A stretch of 64,000 nt of DNA from contig NZ_VHIN01000010.1 in assembly GCF_009805585.1 (NCBI RefSeq), forward strand, positions 62,001-126,000, written 5' to 3'. The notes beneath the pieces are model-generated. The model was given only the letters and a program-made list of their open reading frames with translations. It ran no database searches and was not told the DNA's origin. Position 1 is the stretch's first letter; each line of letters opens with the position of its first letter. Origin of the DNA: Glutamicibacter sp. JC586. GTDB lineage: Bacteria; Actinomycetota; Actinomycetes; Actinomycetales; Micrococcaceae. A program made the position numbers and the translations under genes. Positions 33,752-45,245 of the stretch are shown piece after piece.

Positions 33752-33903
33752 TTGTCCTAGTCTAATCGCACTCAAGTAACTTTTGCATCACGAAACACTT
33801 TGGGTGTCTCCCGAATCAAAAATTTTGTTGTCAAAACGAGACAATCCGCGCGTCAGCTCCCGTTATTCATGGAGCCTGGCACGGATTGAAACGTAGCGAT
33901 TGA

Positions 33904-35298
<1,395 letters not shown>

Positions 35299-35406
35299 CT
35301 AGGCGCCACTAACCCACTGTCGAGAATGTCACGGAGAACACACCGGGATAAAATTCTGCGTTAAAAATCAGAAACACCGTCGTAACGTGAAGTACCGCGA
35401 GATCAA

Positions 35407-35850
35407 TTAGCGGCGACGGCCAAAGCGGGGAAGTCTCTCCAAGAATTCTTGAGCACGCCCAGTTACTTGTTCTAGGCCACGGCCCACGCTTCGACCGATT
35501 TGTTGCGCAGTCGGATTGGCATTCATCGCCATCTCGGAACCTGCTTCCGGCTCCTGAAGATCATGTTGTTCTTCGAGCTCTTGTTCAGGTAGCAAATCTG
35601 CGCACCAACCGACAAGCTGTTCCAAGGCAGCGGTGTCAATGCTGTAGATACGGCGCTGCCCGGCAGCAGCCATACTCACCAATTGCGCCTCACGTAAGAC
35701 TTTGAGGTGCTTAGATACCGTGGGCTGGGAAATTTCCAGCTCAGTCACCAAGGCGCCTACCGCTTTCGGTTCGCTTTTGAGAGCTTCAATTATTTTGCGT
35801 CGGGTTGGTTCTGCCAAAGCCGAAAATACTTCATCAATTGCCACACACAT
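35407..35850 (-). CDS. ArsR family transcriptional regulator
   Basis: 147 residues. A winged helix-turn-helix spans about 5-90 (LAEPTRRKIIEALKSEPKAV, then ISQPTVSKHLKVLREAQLVS). The C-terminal tail is acidic, then basic (RLPRFGRRR). The metal-binding cysteines of classical ArsR/SmtB sensors are absent, so it is a non-metal sensor of the SdpR-like type. ATG 35850 and GTG 35844 are both possible starts. The target is unknown; it is neither divergent with nor adjacent to an obvious partner. Confidence 0.85.
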   Translation of the reverse strand: MCVAIDEVFSALAEPTRRKIIEALKSEPKAVGALVTELEISQPTVSKHLKVLREAQLVSMAAAGQRRIYSIDTAALEQLVGWCADLLPEQELEEQHDLQEPEAGSEMAMNANPTAQQIGRSVGRGLEQVTGRAQEFLERLPRFGRRR

Positions 35851-35944
35851 AACCCTAACGGCATATGACCTTCACACCATTGATTTCACGTGCTTATCGT
35901 TAGTGAAGTTCGCGGCTACGGATGTATCGGGCGCCCCGCCACGT

Positions 35945-37147
35945 CTAATCGAACCACGGGTCGAGGCCAAAGAGCGGGAAAACTTCCTTGCGCGTAGCGA
36001 TCACGGTGCGGTCAATCGGATCAGCTGGGTCATAACCAACTTCCCAGTTGCGCCACCACAGCTGTGCGTCATCACCCATCAAGTACGGGGTGGCACGGCC
36101 GTAACGCTCTAGGACATATCGTCGGAAAGTCTCCGGGACATATGTTCGCAACGGCACAGGCTTTCCCGCCACAATCGCGGTCAGGTGCGTCCAGGTCCGC
36201 GGTACCACGGCATGGACGTTGTAACCTCCGCCACCGGTAGCTAACCAGCGTCCCTCACAAACCTCATCCGCCAACTGGGAAATATCCAAGGCAACTTGAC
36301 GCTGGGCATCAACCGAAAGCTTGAGGTTGGTCATGTCATCATCTCGGTGTGCATCGCAGCCGTGCTGAGAAACGATGATTTCTGGCTTGAACGCATGAAC
36401 CAGCTGAGGCACGATCGCGTGGAAGGCTCTCATCCATCCCGAGTCCCCCGTCATCGCCGGTAGTGCCACGTTCACTGCGCTACCCTCGGCTTTTTTGCCT
36501 CCAATGTCGTTGGCAAATCCGGTTCCAGGAAATAACGAGAGCCCGGATTCGTGGATCGAGATAGTCAATACCCGCTCGTCATCCCAAAAAATCGACTCGG
36601 TGCCATCCCCGTGGTGTGCATCAACATCGATGTACACCACCCGTTGCGCTCCTTGATCGAGCATGCGTTGGATCGCGGCCGCCGCGTCATTGTAAATACA
36701 GAAGCCACTAGCTTTATTTCGTGCCGCATGGTGCATCCCGCCAGCGAAGTTGACCGCCCGCACCACGTCTTGGTCCATGATGGCCTGTGCAGCGATAACG
36801 GAGCCACCAACAATCCGTGCCGATGCATCATGCATCCCGGCGAAGACAGGATCATCTTCGGTCCCCAACCCAAACTCTACAGCTATCAGGCTCGGGTCCT
36901 CGCTCACGCGACGCACTTGATCGATGTAAGCCTGGTCGTGCACTGTCTGCACTAACTCGTCGCTGGCAATTTCTGGTGCATGAATCTGGATGTTCTCTTC
37001 GCTAAGAACTTCAAGTTCTTGACTCAAACGGTACGTCAGCTCAAGGCGCGAAGGGTGCATTGGGTGCCAGTCACTGAATTTATACTTCAGATACTGTTCA
37101 TCCCACATGAGCATGGTTGGGCGCGGAGCTTGTTGCGGATCTAACAC
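35945..37147 (-). CDS. acuC: AcuC-like histone deacetylase-family protein
   Basis: Zn-dependent deacylase of the HDAC superfamily (400 residues). Catalytic features are GGMHHAARNKASGFCIYND, VVYIDVDAHHGDG (Asp and His zinc ligands), SQHGCDAHRDD and LATGGGGYN. In Bacillus, AcuC removes acetyl groups from acetyl-CoA synthetase. Here acsA is in the same window, about 24 kb away, so the pairing is possible but not operonic. GTG 37147 has no good ribosome site; ATG at 37114 (residue 12) is an alternative. Confidence 0.9.
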   Translation of the reverse strand: MLDPQQAPRPTMLMWDEQYLKYKFSDWHPMHPSRLELTYRLSQELEVLSEENIQIHAPEIASDELVQTVHDQAYIDQVRRVSEDPSLIAVEFGLGTEDDPVFAGMHDASARIVGGSVIAAQAIMDQDVVRAVNFAGGMHHAARNKASGFCIYNDAAAAIQRMLDQGAQRVVYIDVDAHHGDGTESIFWDDERVLTISIHESGLSLFPGTGFANDIGGKKAEGSAVNVALPAMTGDSGWMRAFHAIVPQLVHAFKPEIIVSQHGCDAHRDDDMTNLKLSVDAQRQVALDISQLADEVCEGRWLATGGGGYNVHAVVPRTWTHLTAIVAGKPVPLRTYVPETFRRYVLERYGRATPYLMGDDAQLWWRNWEVGYDPADPIDRTVIATRKEVFPLFGLDPWFD

Positions 37148-37321
37148 TTTTTCAGGCTACCGGATGGTGATCCAACTCATGTATATATGGCGTATTTGCC
37201 AAGCTAGCGATTCTTTAGGTCGAGTAGACAAGCGTTTAGCGCTCAGAACGCGTAAATTACTAGGAGGACTTCAACTTCCGCACTCTTATTCCACCGGTCC
37301 AGAAGAAACGGCGAGTTATTG

Positions 37322-38755
37322 ATGAGCATTGGCAGTGAGCTGGGCCCCCACGCCCGGGCAGCCGAATTGCGTGAAAGGCGTCGCAAGAAACGATTACAGT
37401 TTCGAACGCGCATCGCCGACATCACCGTCCGCTCCCCTGCGCGTCTAACGCTCAGCGTCTTCCTCTTGGCGATCGCACTTTTTACCTCATTGCTTGCTGC
37501 CCCATTCTCTTCCGCGAGCGGCGAAATTACGCCTTTGCATGATGCCTTGTTCACTGCCGTATCAGCGGTCTGCGTCACCGGCTTGACCACTGTTTCTACC
37601 GCCGTACACTGGTCTTTTACCGGTCAGCTCATCATGCTCATCGCTTCCTTCATGGGCGGCTTGGGCATTCTGACGTTGGCCTCGATCATGTCCTTGGCGG
37701 TTTCCCGCAAACTGGGCGTGCGAGCCAAATTGATGGCTCAGCAGTCCATGGACAGCTCCGGCGCCTCGGCCTTAGGTGAAATCAGTTCGCTGTTGCGCAT
37801 CGTGATCACCACAGCAATCGGCCTTCAGGCACTGATTGCACTATTTTTGATCCCCCGCTTCTTCATCTTGGGTGAAAGCTTCTTGTCTTCCATCTGGCAC
37901 GGGATCTTCTACGCCGTTTCGGCCTTCAACAACGCCGGCTTCACTCCGCACTCTGATGGTTTAGTGCCGTATGAAACCGACCTGTGGATTTTGATTCCTT
38001 TGATGGTCGGCGTTTACGCCGGATCATTGGGCTTCCCAGTGATCATGGTGTTGCTGGCGCATAAGTTCAACGTCAGAAAATGGAACCTCCACACGAAGCT
38101 GACCATGCTGGTCACCACATTGCTACTCTTTGCTGGTGCACTATTGTGGTTAGTTTTTGAGTGGTCCAACCCGCGCACCTTAGGCGAAATGTCCGTCGGC
38201 GATAAGGTCATCCATGCGCTCTTTGCTTCAACAATGACTCGATCCGGCGGCTTCAACTTGGTGGATCAAAATGACATCCACCAGGTAACCGTTTTGCTCA
38301 CCGATGCCTTGATGTTCGCCGGTGGTGGCTCAGCGTCCACAGCCGGCGGTATTAAGGTCACCACTATTGCTGTCATGTTCTTGGCCATTATGGCCGAAGT
38401 CCGAGGCGATACGGAGGTGACGGCCTTTGGTCGTCAAATCCCGCAAGGAACCATGCGCGTTGCGATCTCCGTGGTCGCCATGGGTGGTTCGTTGGTTATG
38501 GTGGCCACAGGCGTCTTGGTAAGCATCGATGAGTCGGTCGGCATCTCGCGTGCCCTGTTCGAATCGATCTCTGCTTTCGCCACCGTTGGCCTGAGTACCG
38601 GCGTGTCCCAAGAGATGCCGCCGGCCGGTAAATATGTACTGAGTATCCTGATGTTTGCCGGACGAATCGGCAGTATTACCCTGGCCAGCGCACTGACCAT
38701 GCGTCACCGTAATTCCCTGTTCAGACTTCCAGAAGAGAGGCCGCTCATTGGCTGA
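37322..38755 (+). CDS. ktrB: Potassium transporter membrane subunit (KtrB/TrkH type)
   Basis: Four-repeat M1-P-M2 potassium channel-like transporter (477 residues). Selectivity loops are visible as TAVSAVCVTGLTTV, SAFNNAGFTPHSD, TMTRSGGFNLVD and SAFATVGLSTGV, each with the conserved Gly. The N-terminal ~35 residues are basic and cytoplasmic. ATG 37322 directly follows a TTG in frame. Its stop overlaps the ktrA start by eight bases, so the ring-forming regulator is co-translated. Confidence 0.92.
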   Translation: MSIGSELGPHARAAELRERRRKKRLQFRTRIADITVRSPARLTLSVFLLAIALFTSLLAAPFSSASGEITPLHDALFTAVSAVCVTGLTTVSTAVHWSFTGQLIMLIASFMGGLGILTLASIMSLAVSRKLGVRAKLMAQQSMDSSGASALGEISSLLRIVITTAIGLQALIALFLIPRFFILGESFLSSIWHGIFYAVSAFNNAGFTPHSDGLVPYETDLWILIPLMVGVYAGSLGFPVIMVLLAHKFNVRKWNLHTKLTMLVTTLLLFAGALLWLVFEWSNPRTLGEMSVGDKVIHALFASTMTRSGGFNLVDQNDIHQVTVLLTDALMFAGGGSASTAGGIKVTTIAVMFLAIMAEVRGDTEVTAFGRQIPQGTMRVAISVVAMGGSLVMVATGVLVSIDESVGISRALFESISAFATVGLSTGVSQEMPPAGKYVLSILMFAGRIGSITLASALTMRHRNSLFRLPEERPLIG

Positions 38756-39419
38756 TAAGAATATTGACCACAATGCCCCCGTATTGGTGATCGGTCTGGG
38801 ACGATTTGGCGCCTCAGTCGCCGAGACGTTGGTCAAACAGGGCCGTGAAGTACTGGCAATTGAACGTAGTCCCGAACTCGTTCAGCAGTGGGCCAGTACA
38901 CTCACCCACGTAGTGGCCGCCGACGCCACAAACATTGATGCGCTACGCCAGCTGGGTGCTCAAGAGTTCTCTTCGGCCGTGGTCGGTGTAGGTACCTCGA
39001 TTGAGTCCTCCGTGCTGATCACCGTGAATCTGGTGGACCTGGGTATTGAACACCTTTGGGTCAAGGCAATTACGCCCTCCCACGGCAAAATCCTCACGCG
39101 TATCGGTGCCAATCACGTGATCTATCCGGAAGCTGACGCTGGAGTGCGCGCTGCTCACTTGGTCGGCGGACGAATGCTGGACTTCATTGAATTTGAAGAT
39201 GGCTTCGCGATCGTGAAGATGTATCCGCCCAAGGAAACTCAGGGATTCACGCTCGCCCAATCTCAAGTTCGTTCAAAGTACGGTGTCACCATCGTTGGTG
39301 TGAAGGCGCCGGGCGAAGATTTCACGTACGCGGTTCCCGATACCATCGTGACGCGCAGAGACGTGCTGATCGTTTCGGGCCATGTGGACCTGCTCGAAAG
39401 ATTTGCGGCCCGTCCATAG
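38748..39419 (+). CDS. ktrA: Potassium uptake regulatory protein (KtrA/TrkA RCK type)
   Basis: Cytosolic gating ring subunit (223 residues): an N-terminal RCK Rossmann domain with VLVIGLGRFGASVAETL and Asp/Glu for nucleotide binding (IERSPEL), then an RCK_C domain from about 140. It starts with TTG 38748 inside the ktrB stop region. A strong terminator follows. In Bacillus the homologue binds ATP/ADP and c-di-AMP; whether this one does cannot be read here. Confidence 0.92.
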   Translation: MADKNIDHNAPVLVIGLGRFGASVAETLVKQGREVLAIERSPELVQQWASTLTHVVAADATNIDALRQLGAQEFSSAVVGVGTSIESSVLITVNLVDLGIEHLWVKAITPSHGKILTRIGANHVIYPEADAGVRAAHLVGGRMLDFIEFEDGFAIVKMYPPKETQGFTLAQSQVRSKYGVTIVGVKAPGEDFTYAVPDTIVTRRDVLIVSGHVDLLERFAARP

Positions 39420-39451
39420 CTCGGCTCATGGAAGTACGCTGTGGGCAAAGT

Positions 39452-39490
39452 TTTGGCCGGTATCCTCACGGATACCGGCCAAATTTTATT
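39452..39490. terminator. Bidirectional terminator between ktrA and proC
   Basis: TTTGGCCGGTATCC and GGATACCGGCCAAA form a 14-bp perfect stem with a TCAC loop, then TTTTATT. Convergent genes flank it. Confidence 0.92.
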
Positions 39491-39511
39491 AGTCGTATTT
39501 TCTAGCGGTGA

Positions 39512-40354
39512 CTAGCCCAGTTCTTCGCTCAGCTTGGCTGCACGGGCTGCGGCAGCCTGAGTGCCGGCCGCAATAATCTTTGGGATACCCTGCTCATCAA
39601 AGGTCAAGATAGCCTGCTCGGTGGTACCCTTGGGGCTGGTCACAGCCTTGCGCAGTTCGCCCGGGTTAGCTGCAGGATCCGAGAGCATTTTTCCAGCCCC
39701 TGCGACGGTGGCACGGGCTAGGTCAACCGCAAGCTTCTCATCGAGTCCCATCGCGACACCAGCGTTAGCCATAGCTTCTGCCAGGTAGAACGCGTAGGCA
39801 GGACCTGATCCTGAAATGGCAGACAGCGCATTCTGCTGGGACTCGTCAATAACGTGCACGTCGCCGGAGCCAGAAAGTAGGTCGCTGACCAGCTTGGTCT
39901 GCTCGTCGCTAACACTCGTTGCTGGGCTCAGACCAACCACGCCGGCGCCGACCATCAGGGGGGTGTTGGGCATGGAACGAATCACTGGCTGGTTGGCTGG
40001 CAAATGTGCCTGCATGCTGGCCAAGGTGATGGCGGCGGCGACAGAAACAACGACCTTGTCGGCGGTAAGGGATCCTGAAATCTCCTCACACAGCTCAGTG
40101 ATGCCAACTGGTTTCACACCTAGGAAAATGATGTCCGTGGCAGCAGCGGCCTTCGCGTTGGCCTCCGCAACTTCTTCACCGATCAAGACATTGATGCCTA
40201 GTTCGCGAAGTTCTGCAGCGCGCTTATCACTGCGGATGGTTGCCGTGATCAGCTTGGGATCGTGGCCCGAAGCAACGATGCCACGAAGGATGGCACCATT
40301 CATGGATCCGGTGCCGAGGAAGGACAGTTTAAGGTTTTTTGTAGCTTCACTCAT
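39512..40354 (-). CDS. proC: Pyrroline-5-carboxylate reductase
   Basis: Last step of proline synthesis, NADPH-dependent (280 residues). The Rossmann start LSFLGTGSMNGAILRGI, the VIRSMPNTPLMVGAGVVG motif and the C-terminal dimer motif SAISGSGPAYAFYLAEAM are intact. It is the last gene of a leftward unit, four bases after the TIM-barrel isomerase gene, so co-translation is likely. Confidence 0.95.
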   Translation of the reverse strand: MSEATKNLKLSFLGTGSMNGAILRGIVASGHDPKLITATIRSDKRAAELRELGINVLIGEEVAEANAKAAAATDIIFLGVKPVGITELCEEISGSLTADKVVVSVAAAITLASMQAHLPANQPVIRSMPNTPLMVGAGVVGLSPATSVSDEQTKLVSDLLSGSGDVHVIDESQQNALSAISGSGPAYAFYLAEAMANAGVAMGLDEKLAVDLARATVAGAGKMLSDPAANPGELRKAVTSPKGTTEQAILTFDEQGIPKIIAAGTQAAAARAAKLSEELG

Positions 40355-40358
40355 AAGT

Positions 40359-41183
40359 TCATTGTTTCATTGAGTCGTGCTCAGAGCTTGCAGTTAAGTG
40401 CTCACGAGCAAATTCTAGGGTCTTTGCCAGCCATTCTTCTTTTTGACCGGCGTTTTTTGCCTTACGGGTTGAGACTTCGACAGCCATAGTTCCCGACCAT
40501 TGAACGTCGCGCAAATATTGCAGCGTTTCCGCCACCCGTTGAGTGCCTAGGCCAGGGACTAAGTGCTCATCCTTGCCGTTATCAAGACCGTCGCACAGAT
40601 GAACGTGAGTCAACCGCTGTCCGAGATCTTCCACAGCTTGGCGCGAGTCGGTATTGGCGATGGCCGCGTGGGAAAAGTCCCAGGTGACGTGTTGGTAATT
40701 TTGCGGAACCGGGTTCCAATGTGGCAAATACATTTTTGCCTCACGTCCGCGAGCACGCCATGGGTACATATTCTCCACAGCGATTTTCATCCCGGTCGAA
40801 TCAATGAGTCGCTGCACCCCGTCGGCGAATTCTTCCGCGTAGGTGCCCTGCCAACGAAACGGTGGGTGTGCCACGACCACGCTGGCACCTACTGCTTGGG
40901 CAAGAATCACCGAGCGTTCCACTTTGGCCCAGGCCGAGCCCCATACCTGTTGGGTCAATAATAAGGTGGGCGCATGGATAGCCATAATGGGCAATTGGTA
41001 CTTATCCATCAGCGCCTTAAGCGCGTCAGCTGACTGACTAGCGGCATTTCCCGTGATCAGGACTTCAATCCCGTCATAGCCCACGTCTTTAGCCATTGCG
41101 AACGCGTCATGAACCGATAGCGGGTAGACCGACGCGCTGGAGAGGGTAACCGGCACCCGGTGAGTACTCTTTTGTTCTTCCAT
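40359..41183 (-). CDS. Sugar phosphate isomerase/epimerase family TIM-barrel protein
   Basis: 274-residue xylose-isomerase-like (AP endonuclease 2-type) barrel. Metal ligands appear as Glu in AVENMYPW, His and Asp in TWDFSHAAI and VHLCDG, and Glu in MAVEVSTRK. The substrate is unknown. It lies between ppx/gppA and proC in the leftward unit, a common neighbour in Arthrobacter relatives. AGGAGG precedes the ATG. Confidence 0.85.
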   Translation of the reverse strand: MEEQKSTHRVPVTLSSASVYPLSVHDAFAMAKDVGYDGIEVLITGNAASQSADALKALMDKYQLPIMAIHAPTLLLTQQVWGSAWAKVERSVILAQAVGASVVVAHPPFRWQGTYAEEFADGVQRLIDSTGMKIAVENMYPWRARGREAKMYLPHWNPVPQNYQHVTWDFSHAAIANTDSRQAVEDLGQRLTHVHLCDGLDNGKDEHLVPGLGTQRVAETLQYLRDVQWSGTMAVEVSTRKAKNAGQKEEWLAKTLEFAREHLTASSEHDSMKQ

Positions 41184-41201
41184 GCCTCTGCCTCCTGTTA
41201 C

Positions 41202-41222
41202 GGTGCCCCAGTCAATGGCACC
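41202..41222 (-). terminator. Short hairpin between ppx and the isomerase gene
   Basis: GGTGCC-9 bases-GGCACC, with no T-run. It could weaken read-through or shield the next ribosome site; it overlaps nothing coding. Confidence 0.35.
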
Positions 41223-41239
41223 TGTATCACTGAGAAACT

Positions 41240-42259
41240 CTAGCTACTCGGCTCAGTTAGAAACTGATCCTTCTCGTAAGCCAAGGGTACTTCTCCCACA
41301 CCCACGCTACTACTGAGCGGTGTCGCAGAAGCAAACATCACATGATCAAAACGGCGCAACATCAAACCTTCGCGAATAGCCCAAGGGCAGATTCGGATTG
41401 ACTTCAGCTTCAATGCGCTCATCGCTTCGTGAGCCACGATGGCACCAGCGAGTAGTTGAGGTGCACGAATCTCTGAAACACCCGGCAGTTCAGCACGTTC
41501 GGACCAGCTCATCGCGGTCAATCGATTGGTCCACAACTTCAGAGCATCGCGGTTCAGTACCCGCTTAACATACGGGCCTTCATCGCTCGGAGCAGCTCCG
41601 GTAATCCGGGCAAGAGAGCGAAAAGTTTTTGACGTTGCCGTGGCTAGGGTTGGTTTTCCATATTGCCGGAGTTCGGTGGCTGGATCATTGAGAACGTCGC
41701 GAACGTAGGTACGCAGTTCTTTGACTTCCTTGATGGATGGCAAGTCGTTGGGCAACCATTCACGGGTCAAGCGTCCAGCGCCAAGGGGAACCGAAAATGC
41801 GGCTTGTGGGAATTCGTCTGTCCCCCAGGCAAGCTCCAAAGAGCCGCCACCCATATCCAAATTCAAGATCGATTCAGAAGACCAACCGAACCAACGACGA
41901 ACTGAATAGAAGGTCATGCCTGCTTCTTCTTCGCCGGACAGTTCCATCAGGCTCACGCCAGTTTCGCTTTTCACCCGGTCCAGCACACTGGCACCATTTG
42001 AAGATTCGCGGATCGCCGAAGTGCAGAAGGCCATAAAGTCTTCTACCTGGTGACTCCCGGCAAACTTCACTGCTTCATCAATGAATGAAATCAGTTCCTG
42101 CTGGCCCTCTTCGGTGATGGCACCGTATTCGTTGAGGTAGCGCACCAAGGACAGTGGACGCTTGTGCGACGCGTAGGGAACCGGGCGGGCTCCTGGATAT
42201 GCATCGACGAGCAAAAGGTGAACGGTATTCGAACCGATATCCAGTACACCTAGTCTCAT
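41240..42259 (-). CDS. Ppx/GppA family phosphatase
   Basis: Exopolyphosphatase/guanosine pentaphosphatase-family protein (339 residues, the short single-module form). ASKHA-fold motifs are LDIGSNTVHLLLVDA, the Glu in FCTSAIRES, and NLDMGGGSLELAWG. It hydrolyses polyphosphate or pppGpp; the short form lacks the C-terminal HD domain. ATG 42259 follows GAGGAG and lies 32 bases after topA. Confidence 0.9.
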   Translation of the reverse strand: MRLGVLDIGSNTVHLLLVDAYPGARPVPYASHKRPLSLVRYLNEYGAITEEGQQELISFIDEAVKFAGSHQVEDFMAFCTSAIRESSNGASVLDRVKSETGVSLMELSGEEEAGMTFYSVRRWFGWSSESILNLDMGGGSLELAWGTDEFPQAAFSVPLGAGRLTREWLPNDLPSIKEVKELRTYVRDVLNDPATELRQYGKPTLATATSKTFRSLARITGAAPSDEGPYVKRVLNRDALKLWTNRLTAMSWSERAELPGVSEIRAPQLLAGAIVAHEAMSALKLKSIRICPWAIREGLMLRRFDHVMFASATPLSSSVGVGEVPLAYEKDQFLTEPSS

Positions 42260-42291
42260 GGTGCGCTCCTCATTTGGCCTGGCAAAATCTA

Positions 42292-45096
42292 CTAGTCAGT
42301 CTTTTTTGCGGTCGTCTTTTTGGTCGTAGTCTTTTTGGCAGGTGCTTTCTTGGCCGGAGCCTTTTTTGCAGCTGCCTTCTTCGCAGGGGCTTTCTTGGCA
42401 GTTCGCTTTACCGGTCCGCGGGCTCGCTTGTCGGCCAGCAATTCGATGGCTTGTTCACGAGTGAGCTCTTCTAGGGAAGTTGCTCGCGGAACAGTGATGT
42501 TGGTGATGCCATCAGTAATGTACGGACCGAAGCGACCATCCTTGACCACGATGTTTTTTTCGCTGGTTGGATCTACGCCAAACTCCGCCAACGGTGGAAC
42601 GGCTGCACGACGTCCTCGTTGTTTAGGCTGCGAGTAGATCTCTAGGGCCTCTTCAAGAGTGATAGTGAAGATCTGCTCTTCGCTCTCGATGGAGCGCGAG
42701 TCGCTCCCCTTCTTCAGGTACGGGCCAAAGCGACCGTTCTGCACGGTAATCTCTTCACCCTCAGCATCGGCACCCACAACGCGCGGAAGGCTCATCAGCT
42801 TCAACGCTTCGTCAAGGGTCACCGTTTCAACGCTCATGTTCTTGAACAAAGAAGCAGTACGAGGCTTAACCTTGACCGGCTTTTTAGGTGGCTTCGGCTT
42901 GCCGTTCTTGTAGTATTCCACCGGCTGAGCGGCCAGTTCTTCGGCAGTAGGCTCTGGAATGATCTCGGTGACGTAGGCGCCGTAACGACCATCCTTGGCC
43001 ACGATTTTGCGACCAGTTTCCGGATCGGTACCTAGTTCATTTTCTGAGACCTGCGAGGTGGCAAAAAGCTCTTCCGCCTTCTGCGCAGTCAGCTCATCCG
43101 GTGCCAAGTCCTCAGGGACGTTGGCACGTTGTGGTTCGGTGCCTTCCTCTGCGCCTTCTGGGATGGCACGCTCCAGGTACGGACCAAACTTGCCCACACG
43201 CAAGGTGATGTCGTCGGTGACCGGGATGGAGTTGATGGCACGTGCGTCGATGTCGCCGAGGTTATCGACAACATGCTTCAAGCCTTCAGCCTCAGACTCT
43301 GCACCCTTGCCAAAGTAGAAAAGGTTCAACCAGTCGGTACGAGCTCGGTGGCCCTTAGCGATCTCATCTAGGTCATCTTCCAACCGGGCAGTGAAGTCGT
43401 AGTCAACGTACTTGGCGAAGTGCTCTTCGAGCAGGCGGATCACGGAGAACGCAATCCAGCTTGGCACCAGGGCTCCGCCACGCTTGGTGACATACCCACG
43501 ATCCATGATGGTCGAGATGGTCGGCGCATAGGTCGAGGGGCGACCGATTTCGCGCTTTTCCAACTCAGCAACAATCGAAGCTTCGGTGTAGCGTGCTGGC
43601 GGTGTGGTCTCGTGACCCAAAGCCAACAATTCGTCTCCAGCGAGGTACTGTCCGACGCTCAGCTGTGGCAAGCGAGCCTCAGCGTCCGCTGCAGCAGCTT
43701 CTACAGCCTGCTCATCCTTGCCTTCTTCATAGGCAGAAAGGAAACCGCGGAAGGTGATGACGGTGCCGGAGGCCGAGAACTCAGCCACGCGGCTATCACT
43801 GGCCGTGCCCTGCAATTTGATTGTGGCAGTGAAACCCTTGGCGTCAGCCATCTGCGAAGCAACTGTGCGCTTCCAGATCAGCTCGTATAGGGCGTTTTCA
43901 TCCTTGGACAGCGACGAGCGCACATCTTTGGGGCGACGGAACATGTCACCGGCTGGACGGATCGCTTCGTGCGCTTCCTGAGCAGCATCAGACTTTGCCT
44001 TGTAAACACGTGGCTTAGCTGGAACCGAGTCGGCACCGTAAAGTTCGGTAGCCTGTTTACGCGCAGCGTTGGTTGCTTCCTGGGAGAGGAAGACCGAGTC
44101 CGTACGCATGTAGGTGATATAACCGTTTTCATACAGTCGCTGAGCGATCTGCATGGTCAGCTTGGAGCTCCAACGCAACTTGCGTGAGGCTTCCTGCTGC
44201 AAGGTTGAAGTGGTGAATGGCGCGGCCGGTCGACGGGTGTAAGGCTTGTCTTCAACCGAGGTCACGGCAAAGTCAGTGTCAGCAAGATTAGTGACCAGCG
44301 ACTGCGCTGATTCCTGATCTAGGTGAACAAGCTTGTTGCGCGAGGTCTTCAGGACACCGCGGTCGTCAAAGTCACGTCCCGAGGCGACGCGTGCACCGTC
44401 AACAGATGCCAGCTTCGCTTCAAAAGCTTCCCCTTCCTTGGTTGCGAAGTTACCCTTCACATCCCAATATCCGGCAGGGATGAACGCCATACGCTCGCGC
44501 TCACGCTCAACAACCAGACGGGTCGCCACGGACTGCACTCGACCTGCAGACAGACCGCGAGCTACCTTGCGCCACAGCACTGGTGAGATTTCATAGCCGT
44601 AAAGGCGGTCCAGGACGCGTCGGGTTTCCTGGGCATCAACTAGGTCGGTATCCAGTTCGCGCATGTTATCCAGCGCGCGAGAAATACCTTCCTTGGTGAT
44701 TTCGGTAAAGGCCAGACGGCGTACCGGGACCTTTGGCTTCAGGACCTGCAACAGGTGCCACGCGATGGCTTCACCTTCGCGGTCCGCATCGGTTGCGAGG
44801 TAAAGTTCGTCGGCTTCTTTGAGCTTGGCTTTCAGCTCAGAAACACGCTTTTTCTTGTCTGGATAGACCATGTAATACGGCTCAAAGTCGTTATCCAGAT
44901 CAACAGCAAACTTGCCAACCGAAGTCTTCTTTAACTCGGTTGGTAGTTCAGATGGCTGTGGAAGATCGCGAATGTGCCCCACCGAAGCATCAACGTCAAA
45001 GCCCTCGCCCAAATACTTGGCGATCGACTTCACCTTGGCAGGAGACTCCACGATAACGAGTTTCTTACCAGTCTTTTCTTTGGCCTTCGGGGGCAC
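42292..45096 (-). CDS. topA: DNA topoisomerase I
   Basis: Type IA topoisomerase that removes negative supercoils (934 residues). TOPRIM motifs LVIVESPAKVKSIAKYLG and ATDADREGEAIAWHL lead to the catalytic Tyr in GYITYMRTDS (about residue 330). After the core come several topo-C repeats marked by DGRYGAYV, NGRFGPYLKKG and DGRFGPYI, not zinc fingers, as in other actinobacteria. The last ~35 residues are Lys/Ala/Pro/Thr repeats (AKKAPAKKA type) that bind DNA non-specifically. GTG 45096 follows AAAGGAG. A 10-bp palindrome AGTCCGGACT lies at 45113-45122. Confidence 0.97.
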   Translation of the reverse strand: MPPKAKEKTGKKLVIVESPAKVKSIAKYLGEGFDVDASVGHIRDLPQPSELPTELKKTSVGKFAVDLDNDFEPYYMVYPDKKKRVSELKAKLKEADELYLATDADREGEAIAWHLLQVLKPKVPVRRLAFTEITKEGISRALDNMRELDTDLVDAQETRRVLDRLYGYEISPVLWRKVARGLSAGRVQSVATRLVVERERERMAFIPAGYWDVKGNFATKEGEAFEAKLASVDGARVASGRDFDDRGVLKTSRNKLVHLDQESAQSLVTNLADTDFAVTSVEDKPYTRRPAAPFTTSTLQQEASRKLRWSSKLTMQIAQRLYENGYITYMRTDSVFLSQEATNAARKQATELYGADSVPAKPRVYKAKSDAAQEAHEAIRPAGDMFRRPKDVRSSLSKDENALYELIWKRTVASQMADAKGFTATIKLQGTASDSRVAEFSASGTVITFRGFLSAYEEGKDEQAVEAAAADAEARLPQLSVGQYLAGDELLALGHETTPPARYTEASIVAELEKREIGRPSTYAPTISTIMDRGYVTKRGGALVPSWIAFSVIRLLEEHFAKYVDYDFTARLEDDLDEIAKGHRARTDWLNLFYFGKGAESEAEGLKHVVDNLGDIDARAINSIPVTDDITLRVGKFGPYLERAIPEGAEEGTEPQRANVPEDLAPDELTAQKAEELFATSQVSENELGTDPETGRKIVAKDGRYGAYVTEIIPEPTAEELAAQPVEYYKNGKPKPPKKPVKVKPRTASLFKNMSVETVTLDEALKLMSLPRVVGADAEGEEITVQNGRFGPYLKKGSDSRSIESEEQIFTITLEEALEIYSQPKQRGRRAAVPPLAEFGVDPTSEKNIVVKDGRFGPYITDGITNITVPRATSLEELTREQAIELLADKRARGPVKRTAKKAPAKKAAAKKAPAKKAPAKKTTTKKTTAKKTD

Positions 45097-45245
45097 AGCA
45101 CTCCTTTTAAACAGTCCGGACTATTGGAGTCAGATTATGACCCTTTATCAGTCCGCCATCGCAACTTCGTTCTTTGTGCCTACTCTATAGCCACATTTCC
45201 CGATGATCTTACACCGAAGGATCGTTGTGGTTTGAGCCAAGCTTA

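Noticed and set aside
37250-37321. AGGAGG at 37263 as a ribosome site for an extra gene before ktrB
   Set aside because: No start codon lies at usable spacing after it.
42295-42420. Tandem repeat DNA at the topA end
   Set aside because: It encodes the Lys/Ala/Pro tail common to actinobacterial topoisomerase I and is not an independent repeat element.
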